A stretch of DNA of 64,000 nucleotides, taken from positions 1-64,000 of the forward strand of contig JBDHIF010000006.1 of assembly GCA_039587535.1 (NCBI GenBank). Reading direction: 5' to 3'. The stretch's first letter is position 1; the number at the start of each line of letters is the position of its first letter. The notes under the pieces are model-generated. The model ran no database searches and was not told the DNA's origin. It worked only from the letters and a program-made list of their open reading frames with translations. A program made the position numbers and the translations under genes. This document shows, piece by piece, positions 1 through 9,181 of the stretch. This DNA comes from JAWLHJ01 sp039587535. GTDB taxonomy: Bacteria; Gemmatimonadota; Gemmatimonadetes; Longimicrobiales; Gaopeijiaceae.

Positions 1-471
1 CGTGAGGAATCCGAAGGTGAGCTCCGTGGCATCGAGGTCGTTGTCGATGGTCTTGGGGACGCCGACCACCTTAAGGCCTTTCTGGGCCAGACCGTGGGCG
101 ATCTCCAGAGAGCCATCTCCGCCGACCGCTACCAATGCGTCGATGCCGTGCTGGTGAAGCGCGTCCAGGACCGCCTGGGAGCGGTCCTCGTAACGGATCG
201 TTCCATCCTCTTCGTGCACGGGGTAACGCAAGGGGTTGCCACGGTTGGTCGTTCCGAGGATCGTTCCGCCCTGGTGCGTGATGCCGCGGACCGACTCCCG
301 GTCCAACCGTACCACGCCGTTTTCTCGAAACAGTCCGTCGTAGGAGTCGAGGATGCCGTACACCTCCCACCCGCGACGCTGCGCGGCCAGGGCTACGGAG
401 CGAATGACGGCGTTCAGGCCAGGGGCGTCTCCGCCTCCGGTGTTGATGGCGATGCGTCGGATGTCGGTCAT
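1..471 (-). CDS. pfkA: 6-phosphofructokinase, N-terminal part (gene runs off the left edge)
   Basis: Phosphorylates fructose 6-phosphate in glycolysis, in the cytosol. The ATG at 471-469 opens MTDIRRIAINTGGGDAPGLN, the nucleotide-binding start of the family. The visible 157 codons include a GGDGS motif and, further on, PKTIDNDLDA. In the family the residue after GGD separates ATP users (Gly) from pyrophosphate users (Asp), and the residue before TIDND is Gly in classical bacterial ATP enzymes but Lys in the PPi and mixed (group III) types. The Gly/Lys combination seen here points to an ATP-dependent enzyme of the mixed-substrate clade. The C-terminal half lies outside the window. It is divergent from the next gene across about 200 bases with no recognisable promoter. 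Confidence 0.9.
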   Translation of the reverse strand, partial: MTDIRRIAINTGGGDAPGLNAVIRSVALAAQRRGWEVYGILDSYDGLFRENGVVRLDRESVRGITHQGGTILGTTNRGNPLRYPVHEEDGTIRYEDRSQAVLDALHQHGIDALVAVGGDGSLEIAHGLAQKGLKVVGVPKTIDNDLDATELTFGFLT

Positions 472-675
472 GATTGCACGGAGCCTAATCCCACGCGTCC
501 TGGCTTTCCAGAGCCGACCACCCGTCCGTTGCCTGTCCGTGACCTCCCTGCGGTCCCGGGGGTGTCACCCGGCAGTGCCCGAGCAGCGCGTCGAGCCAGG
601 GGTGGGTATGATCGGGTTGGACCGGGTAACCGCGGTATGGAAGAAGCACCAGAGGAAGCACCAAAGGATGCGGTC

Positions 676-2136
676 ATGAGGAAGAAGATTCTGGTCACGG
701 GTGCCACCGGCTATGTCGGCGGGCGCCTGGTCGAGCGGCTGCTGGATGCGGGCCACGATGTCCGCGTGCTGGCACGGAACGCCGAGCGTGCCGCATCCCG
801 GACGTGGGCAGGGCGCGTGGAGATCGTCGAGGGCGACCTCTTGGACCCAGCCTCGCTCCCTGGGGCGTTGGACGGCATCGAGGTGGCCTACTACCTGGTG
901 CACTCCATGGCTTCCGGCTCCGACTTCGAGGATCGAGACCGCGAGGCGGCCAGGAACTTCGTGGAAGCGGCGCCCCACGTGGAGCAAGTCATTTACCTCG
1001 GCGGGATCCTTCCCACCCACGATGAGCGGCGCCCGCGCTCCTCCCACCTGGAAAGCCGTGGCGAGATCGGTCAAATCCTGAGTGACTCGCTCCCCACCAC
1101 GGAGTTTCGTGCTGGTCCCGTGATCGGCAGCGGCTCGGCATCGTTCGAGATGGTGCGGTATCTGACAGAACGCCTGCCCGCGATGGTGGCTCCGCGCTGG
1201 ATTCTCAACGAGGTGCGCCCCATCGCTGTGCGAGACGCTCTGGCCTATCTGGTGGCGGCCGTCGGGAGGGAGGACGCCTTGGGCCCCATCGACATCGGGA
1301 CGGACCCGCTCACCTTCAAGCAGATGATGGAGGTGTACGCTGAAGTTCGCGGACTCCCCAGGCTCATCGTGCCCGTCCCGGTACTGGCACCCAAGCTGGC
1401 AGCACTCTGGGTGGGGCTGGTGACACCCATACCCAATGCCCTCGCCGTCCCGCTTATCGAGGGGGTCGTTCACCCGGTTGTGGGCGACACACGGCGAGCA
1501 CGGCGCCTCTTTCCGGACATCGAGCCGACGCCCTACGCGGAGGCCGTGTCCCGAGCTTTGGCGCGCACCTTGGCGGAGGACGTCGCGACCCGCTGGACGG
1601 TGAGCGGGGGGGACACGGATCCGGCGGTACGGCTGGAAGACCGGGAGGGCCTCATCCGGGAAGTGCGCACGCGGTTCGTGGATGTGCCTCCGGAGGCGGT
1701 GGCGCAGACCTTCTCGAGTTTGGGTGGGGAGCGTGGGTGGCTCGTGTGGCGTTGGGCCTGGGAGGCGCGGGGCTTCCTGGACCAGCTGGTCGGCGGCCCC
1801 GGGCTTCGGCGTGGTCGGCGGCATCCCAGCGAGCTCTATCCTGGGGAGGCCATCGATTTCTGGCGCGTGGAGGAGTGGCGTCCTGGTCGACTACTGCGCC
1901 TCCGAGCGGAGATGAAGGTTCCCGGCCGGGCCTGGCTCCAATTCGAGGCCATCCCCGAGAACGGGGGCACGAAGCTGGTGCAAACGGCCTTCTTTGCGCC
2001 TACTGGATTCTTCGGCTGGCTGTACTGGTACGGTATCTACCCGTTGCATGCCGTCATTTTCAGCGACCTTGTGGAGGCCGTGGCACGGGAAGCCAAAGCC
2101 GGTGAAGATGCGGTAAGCTCCGCGCACACCGAGTAA
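676..2136 (+). CDS. SDR-type NAD(P)-binding protein with C-terminal DUF2867 domain
   Basis: 486 residues. The N-terminus MRKKILVTGATGYVGGRLVE carries the GxTGxxG dinucleotide-binding loop of atypical (NmrA/complex I NDUFA9-like) short-chain dehydrogenases. The second half, from about residue 310, resembles DUF2867, a START-like domain (GGERGWLVWRWAWEARG, then LRAEMKVPGRAWLQFEA). The combined architecture is common in bacteria, but its substrate is unknown. I chose the ATG at 676, 8 bases after an AAAGGA stretch; an in-frame ATG at 637 would add 13 residues. The frame stays open far upstream, but that part overlaps the divergent phosphofructokinase gene and is not coding. The DUF1295 gene follows after 26 bases, so the two are probably co-transcribed. 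Confidence 0.85.
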   Translation: MRKKILVTGATGYVGGRLVERLLDAGHDVRVLARNAERAASRTWAGRVEIVEGDLLDPASLPGALDGIEVAYYLVHSMASGSDFEDRDREAARNFVEAAPHVEQVIYLGGILPTHDERRPRSSHLESRGEIGQILSDSLPTTEFRAGPVIGSGSASFEMVRYLTERLPAMVAPRWILNEVRPIAVRDALAYLVAAVGREDALGPIDIGTDPLTFKQMMEVYAEVRGLPRLIVPVPVLAPKLAALWVGLVTPIPNALAVPLIEGVVHPVVGDTRRARRLFPDIEPTPYAEAVSRALARTLAEDVATRWTVSGGDTDPAVRLEDREGLIREVRTRFVDVPPEAVAQTFSSLGGERGWLVWRWAWEARGFLDQLVGGPGLRRGRRHPSELYPGEAIDFWRVEEWRPGRLLRLRAEMKVPGRAWLQFEAIPENGGTKLVQTAFFAPTGFFGWLYWYGIYPLHAVIFSDLVEAVAREAKAGEDAVSSAHTE

Positions 2137-2162
2137 GGCGCCCGAAGAGAGGAGGCACGACG

Positions 2163-2942
2163 TTGGAGCATCTCCACATCGCGTTGGCGGGTCTGGCCGT
2201 GGTGGCTGGCGCCATGACGGTGCTCTGGCTGTTGAGCCTGAGGCTCCGTGACGTCAGCATCGTCGACCCATTCTGGGCGCCGGGCTTCCTGTTGGCCTCT
2301 GCCACCTATTTGGCCTTTGCCCCCGAGCGGGGCATCCGAGGCTGGCTGGTCACCCTTCTCGTCGGGATTTGGGCGGCCCGCCTCGGGAGTCATCTCCTTC
2401 GCCGGAACCTCCGTTCTGGTGAAGATCCCCGATACGGGTCCATGCGCGCGGGGGGAGGGGCCCGTTTCCCATGGGTGAGCCTCGTCACGGTATTCTGGCT
2501 CCAGGCGGCTTTGCTTTGGCTGGTGTCCGCGCCCCTGCTCGCCGCCGTCACCTCGACGCTACCTCTGGGGGCGCTGGATGTCGCGGGCGCCTTATGTATG
2601 CTCACGGGGATCGTTCTCGAGGCCGTGGCCGACCGGCAGCTTGAGCGGTTCAAGGCGGATCCGGAAAACCGTGGGCAAGTCCTGGACTCGGGACTGTGGC
2701 GCTACTCCCGTCACCCGAACTACTTCGGGAATGCCGTCATGTGGTGGGGCGCCTGGCTCATCGCCGTGGCGGGTGGCGGTGCGTGGACGGTGTTCGGTCC
2801 GGCGATCATGACGTTCTTGCTGCTCAGGGTCTCCGGGGTCACGCTTCTCGAGCGCGACATCGGGGAGCGTAGGCCCGCGTACGCCGACTACGTTCGGCGC
2901 ACCTCGGCCTTCGTGCCGTGGCCGCCGAAGTCCACAGGGTGA
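2163..2942 (+). CDS. DUF1295 membrane protein (steroid 5-alpha-reductase-like fold)
   Basis: 259 residues, several hydrophobic segments. The sequence has the family hallmark near the C-terminal half: GLWRYSRHPNYFGNAVMWWG, the RHPNY segment shared by DUF1295 and isoprenylcysteine methyltransferase-like proteins, followed by a further membrane span and LLERD. DUF1295 proteins are integral membrane enzymes presumed to act on lipids or polyprenoid-like substrates; the reaction is not established. The start is the TTG at 2163, supported by a strong AGAGGAGG sequence ending about 8 bases upstream; no ATG lies nearby. It probably forms a two-gene operon with the preceding SDR-DUF2867 gene. Confidence 0.85.
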   Translation: MEHLHIALAGLAVVAGAMTVLWLLSLRLRDVSIVDPFWAPGFLLASATYLAFAPERGIRGWLVTLLVGIWAARLGSHLLRRNLRSGEDPRYGSMRAGGGARFPWVSLVTVFWLQAALLWLVSAPLLAAVTSTLPLGALDVAGALCMLTGIVLEAVADRQLERFKADPENRGQVLDSGLWRYSRHPNYFGNAVMWWGAWLIAVAGGGAWTVFGPAIMTFLLLRVSGVTLLERDIGERRPAYADYVRRTSAFVPWPPKSTG

Positions 2943-3018
2943 CGCGGGGCCCAGACCGGGCGATCATCAGGAGCGTTCGTGTGCGCTACCCTGAGTATCG
3001 AGAAGGGAGGACCCCTCA

Positions 3019-4005
3019 GTGATCGTCGTGACCGGAGGTGCCGGCTTCATCGGCTCCAACATCGTGGCCGGCCTCGAATCGGCCGACGCCGGCCGGGTGA
3101 GCGTGGTGGACCGGCTGGGGTGTGGAGAGAAGTGGAAGAACCTCCGGGGCCGGGCGCTGGACGAGCTCGTGGATCCCGCCGACCTGGACGACTTTCTGGC
3201 CCGGCGAGGGGAGGAGGTCCGGTATGTCGTTCACATGGGCGCCATCTCCGCCACGACCGAGACCGACGCGGACCTGATCGTTGCCACGAATGTGCGCCTG
3301 TCCCAAAGGATCTGGCGTTGGTGCGCCGATCGGGACGTTCCGCTGATCTACGCTTCTTCTGCGGCGACGTACGGTGATGGAAGCGAGGGGTTCGACGATG
3401 ACTCCGATCCGGACGCTTTGGCCCGACTGCTGCCTCTCAACGCCTACGGTTGGAGCAAGCATCTCTTCGACCGGTGGGTCGTGCGGGAGGTCGCGTCCGG
3501 AGCCCCACGCCCTCCTCAGTGGGTGGGGTTGAAGTTCTTCAACGTGTATGGGCCCCACGAGCACCACAAAGGCGACATGCGCAGCGTGGTGACGAAGTCG
3601 TACCCCGCCGCGGCGGCGGGCAAGCCGGTGACGCTGTTCCGGTCACATCACCCCGATTATGAGGACGGTGGGCAGATGCGTGACTTCGTCTACGTGAAGG
3701 ACTGCGTCGACGTGATGCTCTGGCTCATGGAGCGCCGGGACGTGAGCGGCCTCTACAACCTTGGGACGGGTCGCGCCCAGACCTGGCTCGAGCTCATGGG
3801 GGCGCTCTACGGTGCCGTGGGTCGGGAGATGGAGGTCCAGTGGGTGGATACGCCGGAAGAGATCCGGGACCGATATCAGTACTATACCCAGGCGGCCATG
3901 GACCGGCTGCGCGCTGCCGGATATCAGGGGCGGTTCCGAACGGTTGAGGAGGGCGTGTCGGATTACGTGACGGAGCACCTCGCGACCCCAGACCCCTACC
4001 GGTGA
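3019..4005 (+). CDS. hldD: ADP-L-glycero-D-manno-heptose 6-epimerase
   Basis: Converts ADP-D,D-heptose to ADP-L,D-heptose for the lipopolysaccharide inner core. 328 residues, the usual length. Residues 5-12 are the TGGAGFIG NADP loop, YASSAATYGDG follows near residue 111, and Y143-x3-K147 (YGWSK) supplies the catalytic pair. FFNVYGPHEHHKG and the GGQMRDFVYVKD stretch are typical of HldD. The start is GTG at 3019 with GGGAGG about 9 bases upstream. No other heptose gene is adjacent. Its presence implies an outer membrane with heptose-containing LPS. Confidence 0.93.
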   Translation: MIVVTGGAGFIGSNIVAGLESADAGRVSVVDRLGCGEKWKNLRGRALDELVDPADLDDFLARRGEEVRYVVHMGAISATTETDADLIVATNVRLSQRIWRWCADRDVPLIYASSAATYGDGSEGFDDDSDPDALARLLPLNAYGWSKHLFDRWVVREVASGAPRPPQWVGLKFFNVYGPHEHHKGDMRSVVTKSYPAAAAGKPVTLFRSHHPDYEDGGQMRDFVYVKDCVDVMLWLMERRDVSGLYNLGTGRAQTWLELMGALYGAVGREMEVQWVDTPEEIRDRYQYYTQAAMDRLRAAGYQGRFRTVEEGVSDYVTEHLATPDPYR

Positions 4006-4068
4006 GGTGGGCCCCTCCCCCGCGACGGCCCCAAGGCGCCACGGGGCCGGCCGGAGGTGGAAGTGAAA

Positions 4069-4100
4069 GAGCCCCCGGCGCACGATGGCGCCGGGGGCTC
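4069..4100 (-). terminator. Strong hairpin between convergent genes
   Basis: A perfect 13-bp stem (GAGCCCCCGGCGC / GCGCCGGGGGCTC) with a 6-base loop sits between hldD (ending 4005) and the convergent DUF2911 gene (ending 4136). Read on the minus strand it is followed by TTTCAC, so it fits best as the intrinsic terminator of the DUF2911 gene. It could also stop hldD transcription from the other side. Confidence 0.75.
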
Positions 4101-4135
4101 TCGTCAGCATGCTCGGGGCTCCCGCCCCGGATGCG

Positions 4136-4786
4136 TCACATCCCTGCGGAGATGGGGATGCGGATCCGCGTGTTCTCCCACTCGAGCAGCAGGTCACCCG
4201 AGCTCGCGTCGGTGGCCTCGTAAGAATACGTGAGCGTCTCCACCATGGCGTCGGTGGCCTCCGGCGTCACCGTGAAGCTGCCCACGTCCGTGGTACGGAC
4301 TTCGTCGCTGATGGGGATACCCCACCGCTCGAAGTTGCTGTTCAGGAAGACCTCCCAGTCGCCGTCGCTGGGAAGCGTGTAAAGCGAGTAGCTGCCCGCG
4401 GCCAAGGAGATGCCGCCGACCGTGGCCGGCCCATCGAGATGGATGGCTGTGGCTTCGTTGGCACCCGACCGCCAGAGCTCTCCGTAGGGCACGAGGCCGC
4501 CCATGATCCCACGCTCGTTCGCCGAGGGGGCACCGTAGCAGACGAGCCCACCGGTCTCGCCGACGGAGAACGTCGTCGTCTGCAGCGGGCTCGGCCGGTC
4601 GGCGGTTTCCTCCATGGTGGCGCCCTGGAGGAAGCAGCCCACTTCCGAAGTAGAGGCTGGCGCTGCGGCCATCTCGGCCTCACCCATCGCCTCGTGGTCT
4701 GCAGCGGTGTCCCCACCGCCGCAGGCGGCGAAGACGGCGGTCACCATCAGGGAGGTAATCGACTTGACTCTTGGCATTCGTAGCAT
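4136..4786 (-). CDS. DUF2911 domain lipoprotein
   Basis: 216 residues. The N-terminus MLRMPRVKSITSLMVTAVFA ends in a lipobox with Cys at about residue 22, followed by a Gly/Asp-rich linker, so the mature protein should be lipid-anchored. The rest matches DUF2911 (GELWRSGANEATAIHLDGP, then GSYSLYTLPSDGDWEVFLN), a beta-rich domain without known function, found widely in Bacteroidota and Gemmatimonadota. The ATG at 4786 is preceded by a CCGGAG ribosome-binding site; longer readings upstream lack one. A strong hairpin follows the stop. Confidence 0.85.
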   Translation of the reverse strand: MLRMPRVKSITSLMVTAVFAACGGGDTAADHEAMGEAEMAAAPASTSEVGCFLQGATMEETADRPSPLQTTTFSVGETGGLVCYGAPSANERGIMGGLVPYGELWRSGANEATAIHLDGPATVGGISLAAGSYSLYTLPSDGDWEVFLNSNFERWGIPISDEVRTTDVGSFTVTPEATDAMVETLTYSYEATDASSGDLLLEWENTRIRIPISAGM

Positions 4787-4892
4787 TCTGAACTCCGGAT
4801 AAGACGGGACGTGCGTGGCCGGACGGTGGTAAGCTACCAAGGAAGGGGCGCGAGCCGCCGGCGTCAATGATCCGGCGAATCCGCGCTCCGCG

Positions 4893-6092
4893 TTACCCAG
4901 GCAGCCGGTCCTGAGGCCAGGGTGCCCCTTGGTTTTCGGCGCGAACCGGCCCGATCCCCCTGTAAAGGAACTTCTGCACCCGCTTCCCCTCGTAGGTCTC
5001 GGTCGTGTAGATGTTGCCCTGTGAGTCCGTGGCGATCGAGTGGACTGCGAAGAACAGCCCCGGCTGCCGGCCGCCGTCGCCGAAGGTGGTGAGGACCTCG
5101 AGCGAGAGCCGGTCCATCACATAGACCTTCATGTTTTTCCCGTCGGCCACGTACATGTACCTCTGCGCGGGATCACGGGAGAAGGCGATGTCCCAGGTGG
5201 AGCCGTCTCCGAGCGTGCGCGGAGCGAGCTGGATCTCATCGACGAAGGTGCCGTCCGTTCTGAAGACCTGGATCCGGTTGTTGGGCCGGTCGCAGACATA
5301 CACGTGACCGTCCGTGGTGGGCTCCGCGCAGTGCACCGGCGTCCGGAACTGGTCGATGAGGGGTGCGTCGGGGTTGTAGGGGCCCGGGTTCTCGTCGGAG
5401 GGCGTATTTCCGTAGGCGCCCCAGAATCGCTTGATGTCCCCGCTGCTCATGTCCAGCACCGCGACGCGACGGTTAAGGTAGCCGTCGGCGACGTAGGCTT
5501 CTCCCGCTTCGGCGTCGAAAGAGATCTCCGCGGGGCGCCCGAAGAACTCGGTGCTGTTGGAGTTGGGGCGTGTCTGGCCGGGGATGCCGAACTCCGCCAG
5601 GAAGGTGCCGTCGCGGCTGAACTTCAGGATGTGGCTGTCACCAGCCCCGTTCCCGCCGATCCAGATGTTGTCCATGGGATCGATCGAGATGCCGTGGTTC
5701 GAGGTCGGCCAAGTGTACCCTTCGCCTTCGCCACCCCAAGCGTTCATCAGGTTGCCGTCGGGGTCGAACTCCAGGACGTAGGGCGCGGGCACACAGCATT
5801 CACCGGTGGGCGGGTCCGTTGCCGCGCCGATCTCCGTGCGCTCGTTAAGCGGAGCTTGCCGGTGGATGATGTACACGTGATCCCGGGAGTCCACGCCTAC
5901 GCCCACCACCGCTCCGAGCACCCAGTGGTTCGGCAGCGGCTTGGGCCAGAACGGATCGACCTCGAATACGGGCGCCATGTCGTCTTCGCCGACCTGACCC
6001 ATAGCCACCTGGTCCAACGCTTCCGACGCGCATGCCAGACCGACGGCTCCGGCCAGGAGGCTCACCCCGATGACGACTCGTCCCTTCTGCAT
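4893..6092 (-). CDS. NHL-repeat six-bladed beta-propeller lipoprotein
   Basis: 399 residues. It starts MQKGRVVIGVSLLAGAVGLA with a lipobox cysteine at residue 21. The body is built of NHL-type blades (for example DSRDHVYIIHR, SIDPMDNIWIGGNG, HVYVCDRPNNRIQVF), similar to the propeller of peptidyl-alpha-hydroxyglycine alpha-amidating lyase. A role in extracytoplasmic binding or lyase activity is possible, but the catalytic residues cannot be assigned by eye. The ATG at 6092 has TGGAG upstream; an earlier in-frame ATG at 6176 would bury the signal peptide. Confidence 0.83.
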   Translation of the reverse strand: MQKGRVVIGVSLLAGAVGLACASEALDQVAMGQVGEDDMAPVFEVDPFWPKPLPNHWVLGAVVGVGVDSRDHVYIIHRQAPLNERTEIGAATDPPTGECCVPAPYVLEFDPDGNLMNAWGGEGEGYTWPTSNHGISIDPMDNIWIGGNGAGDSHILKFSRDGTFLAEFGIPGQTRPNSNSTEFFGRPAEISFDAEAGEAYVADGYLNRRVAVLDMSSGDIKRFWGAYGNTPSDENPGPYNPDAPLIDQFRTPVHCAEPTTDGHVYVCDRPNNRIQVFRTDGTFVDEIQLAPRTLGDGSTWDIAFSRDPAQRYMYVADGKNMKVYVMDRLSLEVLTTFGDGGRQPGLFFAVHSIATDSQGNIYTTETYEGKRVQKFLYRGIGPVRAENQGAPWPQDRLPG

Positions 6093-6250
6093 AAACGGTG
6101 CTCCACTCGACACGTTTCCTGAGGCGGTGCTGCGCTCCGCATTGAGGGCAGCGACCCGAAGGCGCAAGGCTAGCAATCCGTGGCCCGGCCGGCAATCCGA
6201 GGCTAACTTCGCCGGCCCTTCCTCGCACGACTCTCACACCCGAACCAAAC

Positions 6251-7597
6251 ATGTCCCGCTCGTCCCGCCTGTCGGTTCCTCGCACTGCAGCGCTGTTGGT
6301 GGGTTTCGTGCTTCTTCTCCCGTCGTGGCCGGAGGCGCACGAGATCCCCGCGGATGTCACGATCCAGGGGTTCGTGAAGGCTGAGGAAGGTCGGTTGCGG
6401 CTGCTCGTGCGCGTTCCGCTGGAGGCCATGCGTGACTACGCGTTCCCGCTCCGGGGCCCCGGATATCTGGAGATCGCCGAGTCGCAGGAGATGATTCGAA
6501 ACGCTGCCCGTCAGTGGCTGGGGAGCACGTATGTCTCGTTCTACGAGAACGGGCGGCCGCTGGAGGGGCTGGAGCTGGTGACGGCGCGGGTCGCGGCACC
6601 AGGGGACCGCTCCTTCGCCGATTACCGAGCCGCACTCGCCCACGTGAGATCGGCGCCGCTTCCGGACGGGACGGACCTATTCTGGCGGCAAGCGGCCCTG
6701 GACGTGCTGTTCGAGGTCCCGATCGCGTCGGAGACGTCCGAGTTCTCCATCGACCCGCGCTTTGCGCACCTCGGGCTCCGAACGGTGACCGTGCTTCGCT
6801 TTCTTCCCGACGATGACACCGAGCGCGTGTTTCAGTACACGGGGAATCCCGGACTCGTCCGGCTCGATCCTCGCTGGCACCAGGCCGCCCTCAGGTTCGT
6901 TGCGCTGGGGTTCGAGCACATTCTGGACGGGATCGACCATCTTCTCTTCCTGCTGTGTCTGGTGGTGCCGTTCCGGAGTGTCCGAGCCCTCATTCCCATC
7001 GTGACGGCGTTCACGGTGGCCCACTCCATCACGCTCATCGCATCAGCCCTTGGGCTGGCTCCCGACGCCTTGTGGTTTCCGCCTCTCATCGAGACGCTCA
7101 TCGCGCTCTCCATCGTGTACATGGCCTTCGAGAACATCCTCGGGGCCAAGCTCCGACTCAGGTGGGGTATCGCGTTCGGCTTCGGTCTGGTGCACGGATT
7201 CGGCTTCTCTTTCGCCCTCTCCGAGTCGCTCCAGTTCGCCGGTGGTCACCTCCTGGCCTCCTTGCTGGCGTTCAACGTGGGCGTCGAGCTCGGACAGATT
7301 CTCGTCCTTCTTCTCATGGCTCCTGCCCTGGAGCTGGCTTTCAGGAGGGGGATTCCGGAGGCGGCGGGCGTCATCGTCCTGTCGGCGGTGCTCGCGCACA
7401 CCGGGTGGCATTGGATGCTGGAGCGGGGGAGCGAGCTCATTCAGTACGAGTTCGGGTTGCCTGCGCTGGACCTGGCGTTCGTGGCCGTGTTGCTCAGGTG
7501 GGTGGCCCTGGGACTGCTGGCCGGGGCTGCAGCCTGGGCCCTTAAGGGCATCTTCTCGTGGCTCGGCACCCGCTATCCGGAGGTGGCCCCGCGGTGA
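6251..7597 (+). CDS. HupE/UreJ-family membrane protein with N-terminal extracytoplasmic domain
   Basis: 448 residues. A signal-like segment (residues about 10-30) leads into a soluble domain of roughly 180 residues, then a membrane domain with the HupE/UreJ_2 hallmark FEHILDGIDHLLFLLCL and a second motif GIAFGFGLVHGFGFSFAL. HupE and UreJ proteins are linked to nickel or metal handling in hydrogenase and urease systems, but no such operon is nearby here, so a metal-transport role is only a guess. The start is ATG 6251; no clear Shine-Dalgarno sequence precedes it. Confidence 0.8.
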   Translation: MSRSSRLSVPRTAALLVGFVLLLPSWPEAHEIPADVTIQGFVKAEEGRLRLLVRVPLEAMRDYAFPLRGPGYLEIAESQEMIRNAARQWLGSTYVSFYENGRPLEGLELVTARVAAPGDRSFADYRAALAHVRSAPLPDGTDLFWRQAALDVLFEVPIASETSEFSIDPRFAHLGLRTVTVLRFLPDDDTERVFQYTGNPGLVRLDPRWHQAALRFVALGFEHILDGIDHLLFLLCLVVPFRSVRALIPIVTAFTVAHSITLIASALGLAPDALWFPPLIETLIALSIVYMAFENILGAKLRLRWGIAFGFGLVHGFGFSFALSESLQFAGGHLLASLLAFNVGVELGQILVLLLMAPALELAFRRGIPEAAGVIVLSAVLAHTGWHWMLERGSELIQYEFGLPALDLAFVAVLLRWVALGLLAGAAAWALKGIFSWLGTRYPEVAPR

Positions 7598-7718
7598 CCC
7601 ACCATCGGTGCCCGGTGGACCGGCCCGCGGCCGTGGCAGGGAGGGGAGCCGATGCGTATGCTTCAGAGACCGCTCACTCCTTTTCACCGATCACGAGAAG
7701 AACTGGGAGCACTAATCC

Positions 7719-9119
7719 ATGAGCTCAGGCTTCATCGGTACCGACACGGCCGACGTCATCGCGTCCCTCCGGGCCAACCCCATTCTCGCCAGCGTCTCCG
7801 ACGAGGGGCTGGACAAGATCGCGGCGCTCGTGGCTCAAGAGACCCGGGCGAGCGTCGGGGCGGCTCTCCGGGAGGTCGACCTCTTCCGCGGGCTCTCCGA
7901 CGGTGACCTCGAGCGCATCCAGGCCATCTCCGAGCCGGTGGTCAAGGACGTCGGGACCACGCTGTTCGACGAGGGCGACGAGGGCGACCGCTTCTACGTC
8001 GTTGTGCGTGGAGTTGTGGAGCTGACCCGGGACGTCGGGGGTGTACCCGAGATCGTGTCGGTGATGCGCGAGGGGCAGGCCTTCGGTGAGCTGGCGTTGC
8101 TCGACGAGGTGTCGCGTCCCACGACGGCGCGCGTCTCGGAGCAGAGCTTCCTGATCGGGATCGGTCGGGAGCCGTTCCTCGATACCCTCGGGCCTGAGGA
8201 TGGACTGGCACCGCGCCTTCTCCGGAATCTGGCACGGGCGCTTGGCTCCCAGCGCGCGACCCAGACCGTCCAGGATCCCGTCGGGCGGCAGGGCAAATCG
8301 CCCCGCAGCGCGCTCACGGAGTACAACCGGATGGTTCGGAGCCGCCTCCTGCCTCGCGGTGCACCCAGCGTCCCTGGGTACGATGTCGCCGGCCTCACGG
8401 CCACGCTGGACCAGGGGGAAGGGTCGGCCCTGTGGGACTGGTTCCTTTTCGGGGACGGCAGGCTGGCGCTGGCCGTGCTCAAGGCCGACGAGGCCAGTCT
8501 TTCTTCGGCACAGCGCCTTCTGGCCGTCCGCGGACTCCTGCGCGGTTTCGCGGAGGACCCGATTCCGGGGCTCGGGTCGCTTCTGGGTCGTGTGAACCGT
8601 GGCCTGCGGGCCGGTTGGGTGGATGGGATCTCCGGCTCGGTGAGCTGTGGGTTGGCGGTGGTGTCTGAGGATGGGATCGAGTGGGCTTCGGCCGGAGCGT
8701 GTGCCGGCACCGTGGTGCGATCCGAAGGATCTCACGAGGACCTGGTGCCCGATGCGCCGGCATTGGGCGCTGACGACGACGTCGACTATCATGCGAAGCG
8801 GCTTCGCCTGGCCCCGGGAGACCATCTGTTGGCTTTCAGCGAGGGCCCCAGCGACTCGGTCATCCAGGGCAGGAGGTTCTTGTCGGCCAAGGGCCGTTAT
8901 CCCAGCGCACGCGATCGGTTGGATGCGTTGGTCGAGCGTGTTGCCGAATCTGCCGGCGGAGACGATTCCGATCTGGAGATCACCGCGATCTTGGTGGGCC
9001 GTACCGGCGCGGAGGAGAGCTCGGAACGGTTCGGAGCGGACGCCGTAGCGCGCGCTGCGGCTGCGTTCGACTCCGGGTCGGAGCGCGAGGAAGGTGAGAT
9101 CGCCACCGGTGAGGGCTAA
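7719..9119 (+). CDS. Cyclic nucleotide-binding protein fused to a degenerate PP2C/SpoIIE-like phosphatase domain
   Basis: 466 residues, cytosolic. Residues about 52-160 form a cNMP-binding fold, including the phosphate-binding cassette FGELALLDEVSRPTTARV. From about residue 200 the sequence follows the RsbU/SpoIIE layout (EYNRMVRSRLLP, then FLFGDGRLALAVLKADE, SCGLAVVSEDGIEWASAGAC, LAPGDHLLAFSEG). However, the metal-binding acidic motifs of active PP2C enzymes (GGDxxD, GDVxGHG and the late DG) are absent or replaced: WDWF stands where GGDF is expected, LKADEAS where GDVSGHG is expected, and SEGPSD where TDGLTD is expected. I infer a cyclic-nucleotide-responsive pseudophosphatase, perhaps a partner-switching scaffold. 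GGGAG lies about 10 bases before the ATG. Confidence 0.75.
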   Translation: MSSGFIGTDTADVIASLRANPILASVSDEGLDKIAALVAQETRASVGAALREVDLFRGLSDGDLERIQAISEPVVKDVGTTLFDEGDEGDRFYVVVRGVVELTRDVGGVPEIVSVMREGQAFGELALLDEVSRPTTARVSEQSFLIGIGREPFLDTLGPEDGLAPRLLRNLARALGSQRATQTVQDPVGRQGKSPRSALTEYNRMVRSRLLPRGAPSVPGYDVAGLTATLDQGEGSALWDWFLFGDGRLALAVLKADEASLSSAQRLLAVRGLLRGFAEDPIPGLGSLLGRVNRGLRAGWVDGISGSVSCGLAVVSEDGIEWASAGACAGTVVRSEGSHEDLVPDAPALGADDDVDYHAKRLRLAPGDHLLAFSEGPSDSVIQGRRFLSAKGRYPSARDRLDALVERVAESAGGDDSDLEITAILVGRTGAEESSERFGADAVARAAAAFDSGSEREEGEIATGEG

Positions 9120-9181
9120 CCGGATCATTCCCCTCGGGTGCCGGTACAGGGGTGCCCGTCCCCGAAGAACGAGAGGAAGGC

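Noticed and set aside
94..675. Open frame extending the SDR-DUF2867 gene upstream to base 94
   Set aside because: It overlaps the phosphofructokinase gene on the other strand, and the good start with a ribosome-binding site is at 676.
6187..6217. GGCCGGC/GCCGGCC inverted repeat before the HupE-like gene
   Set aside because: The 7-bp stem has a 17-base loop and no T tract; such repeats are frequent by chance at this GC content.
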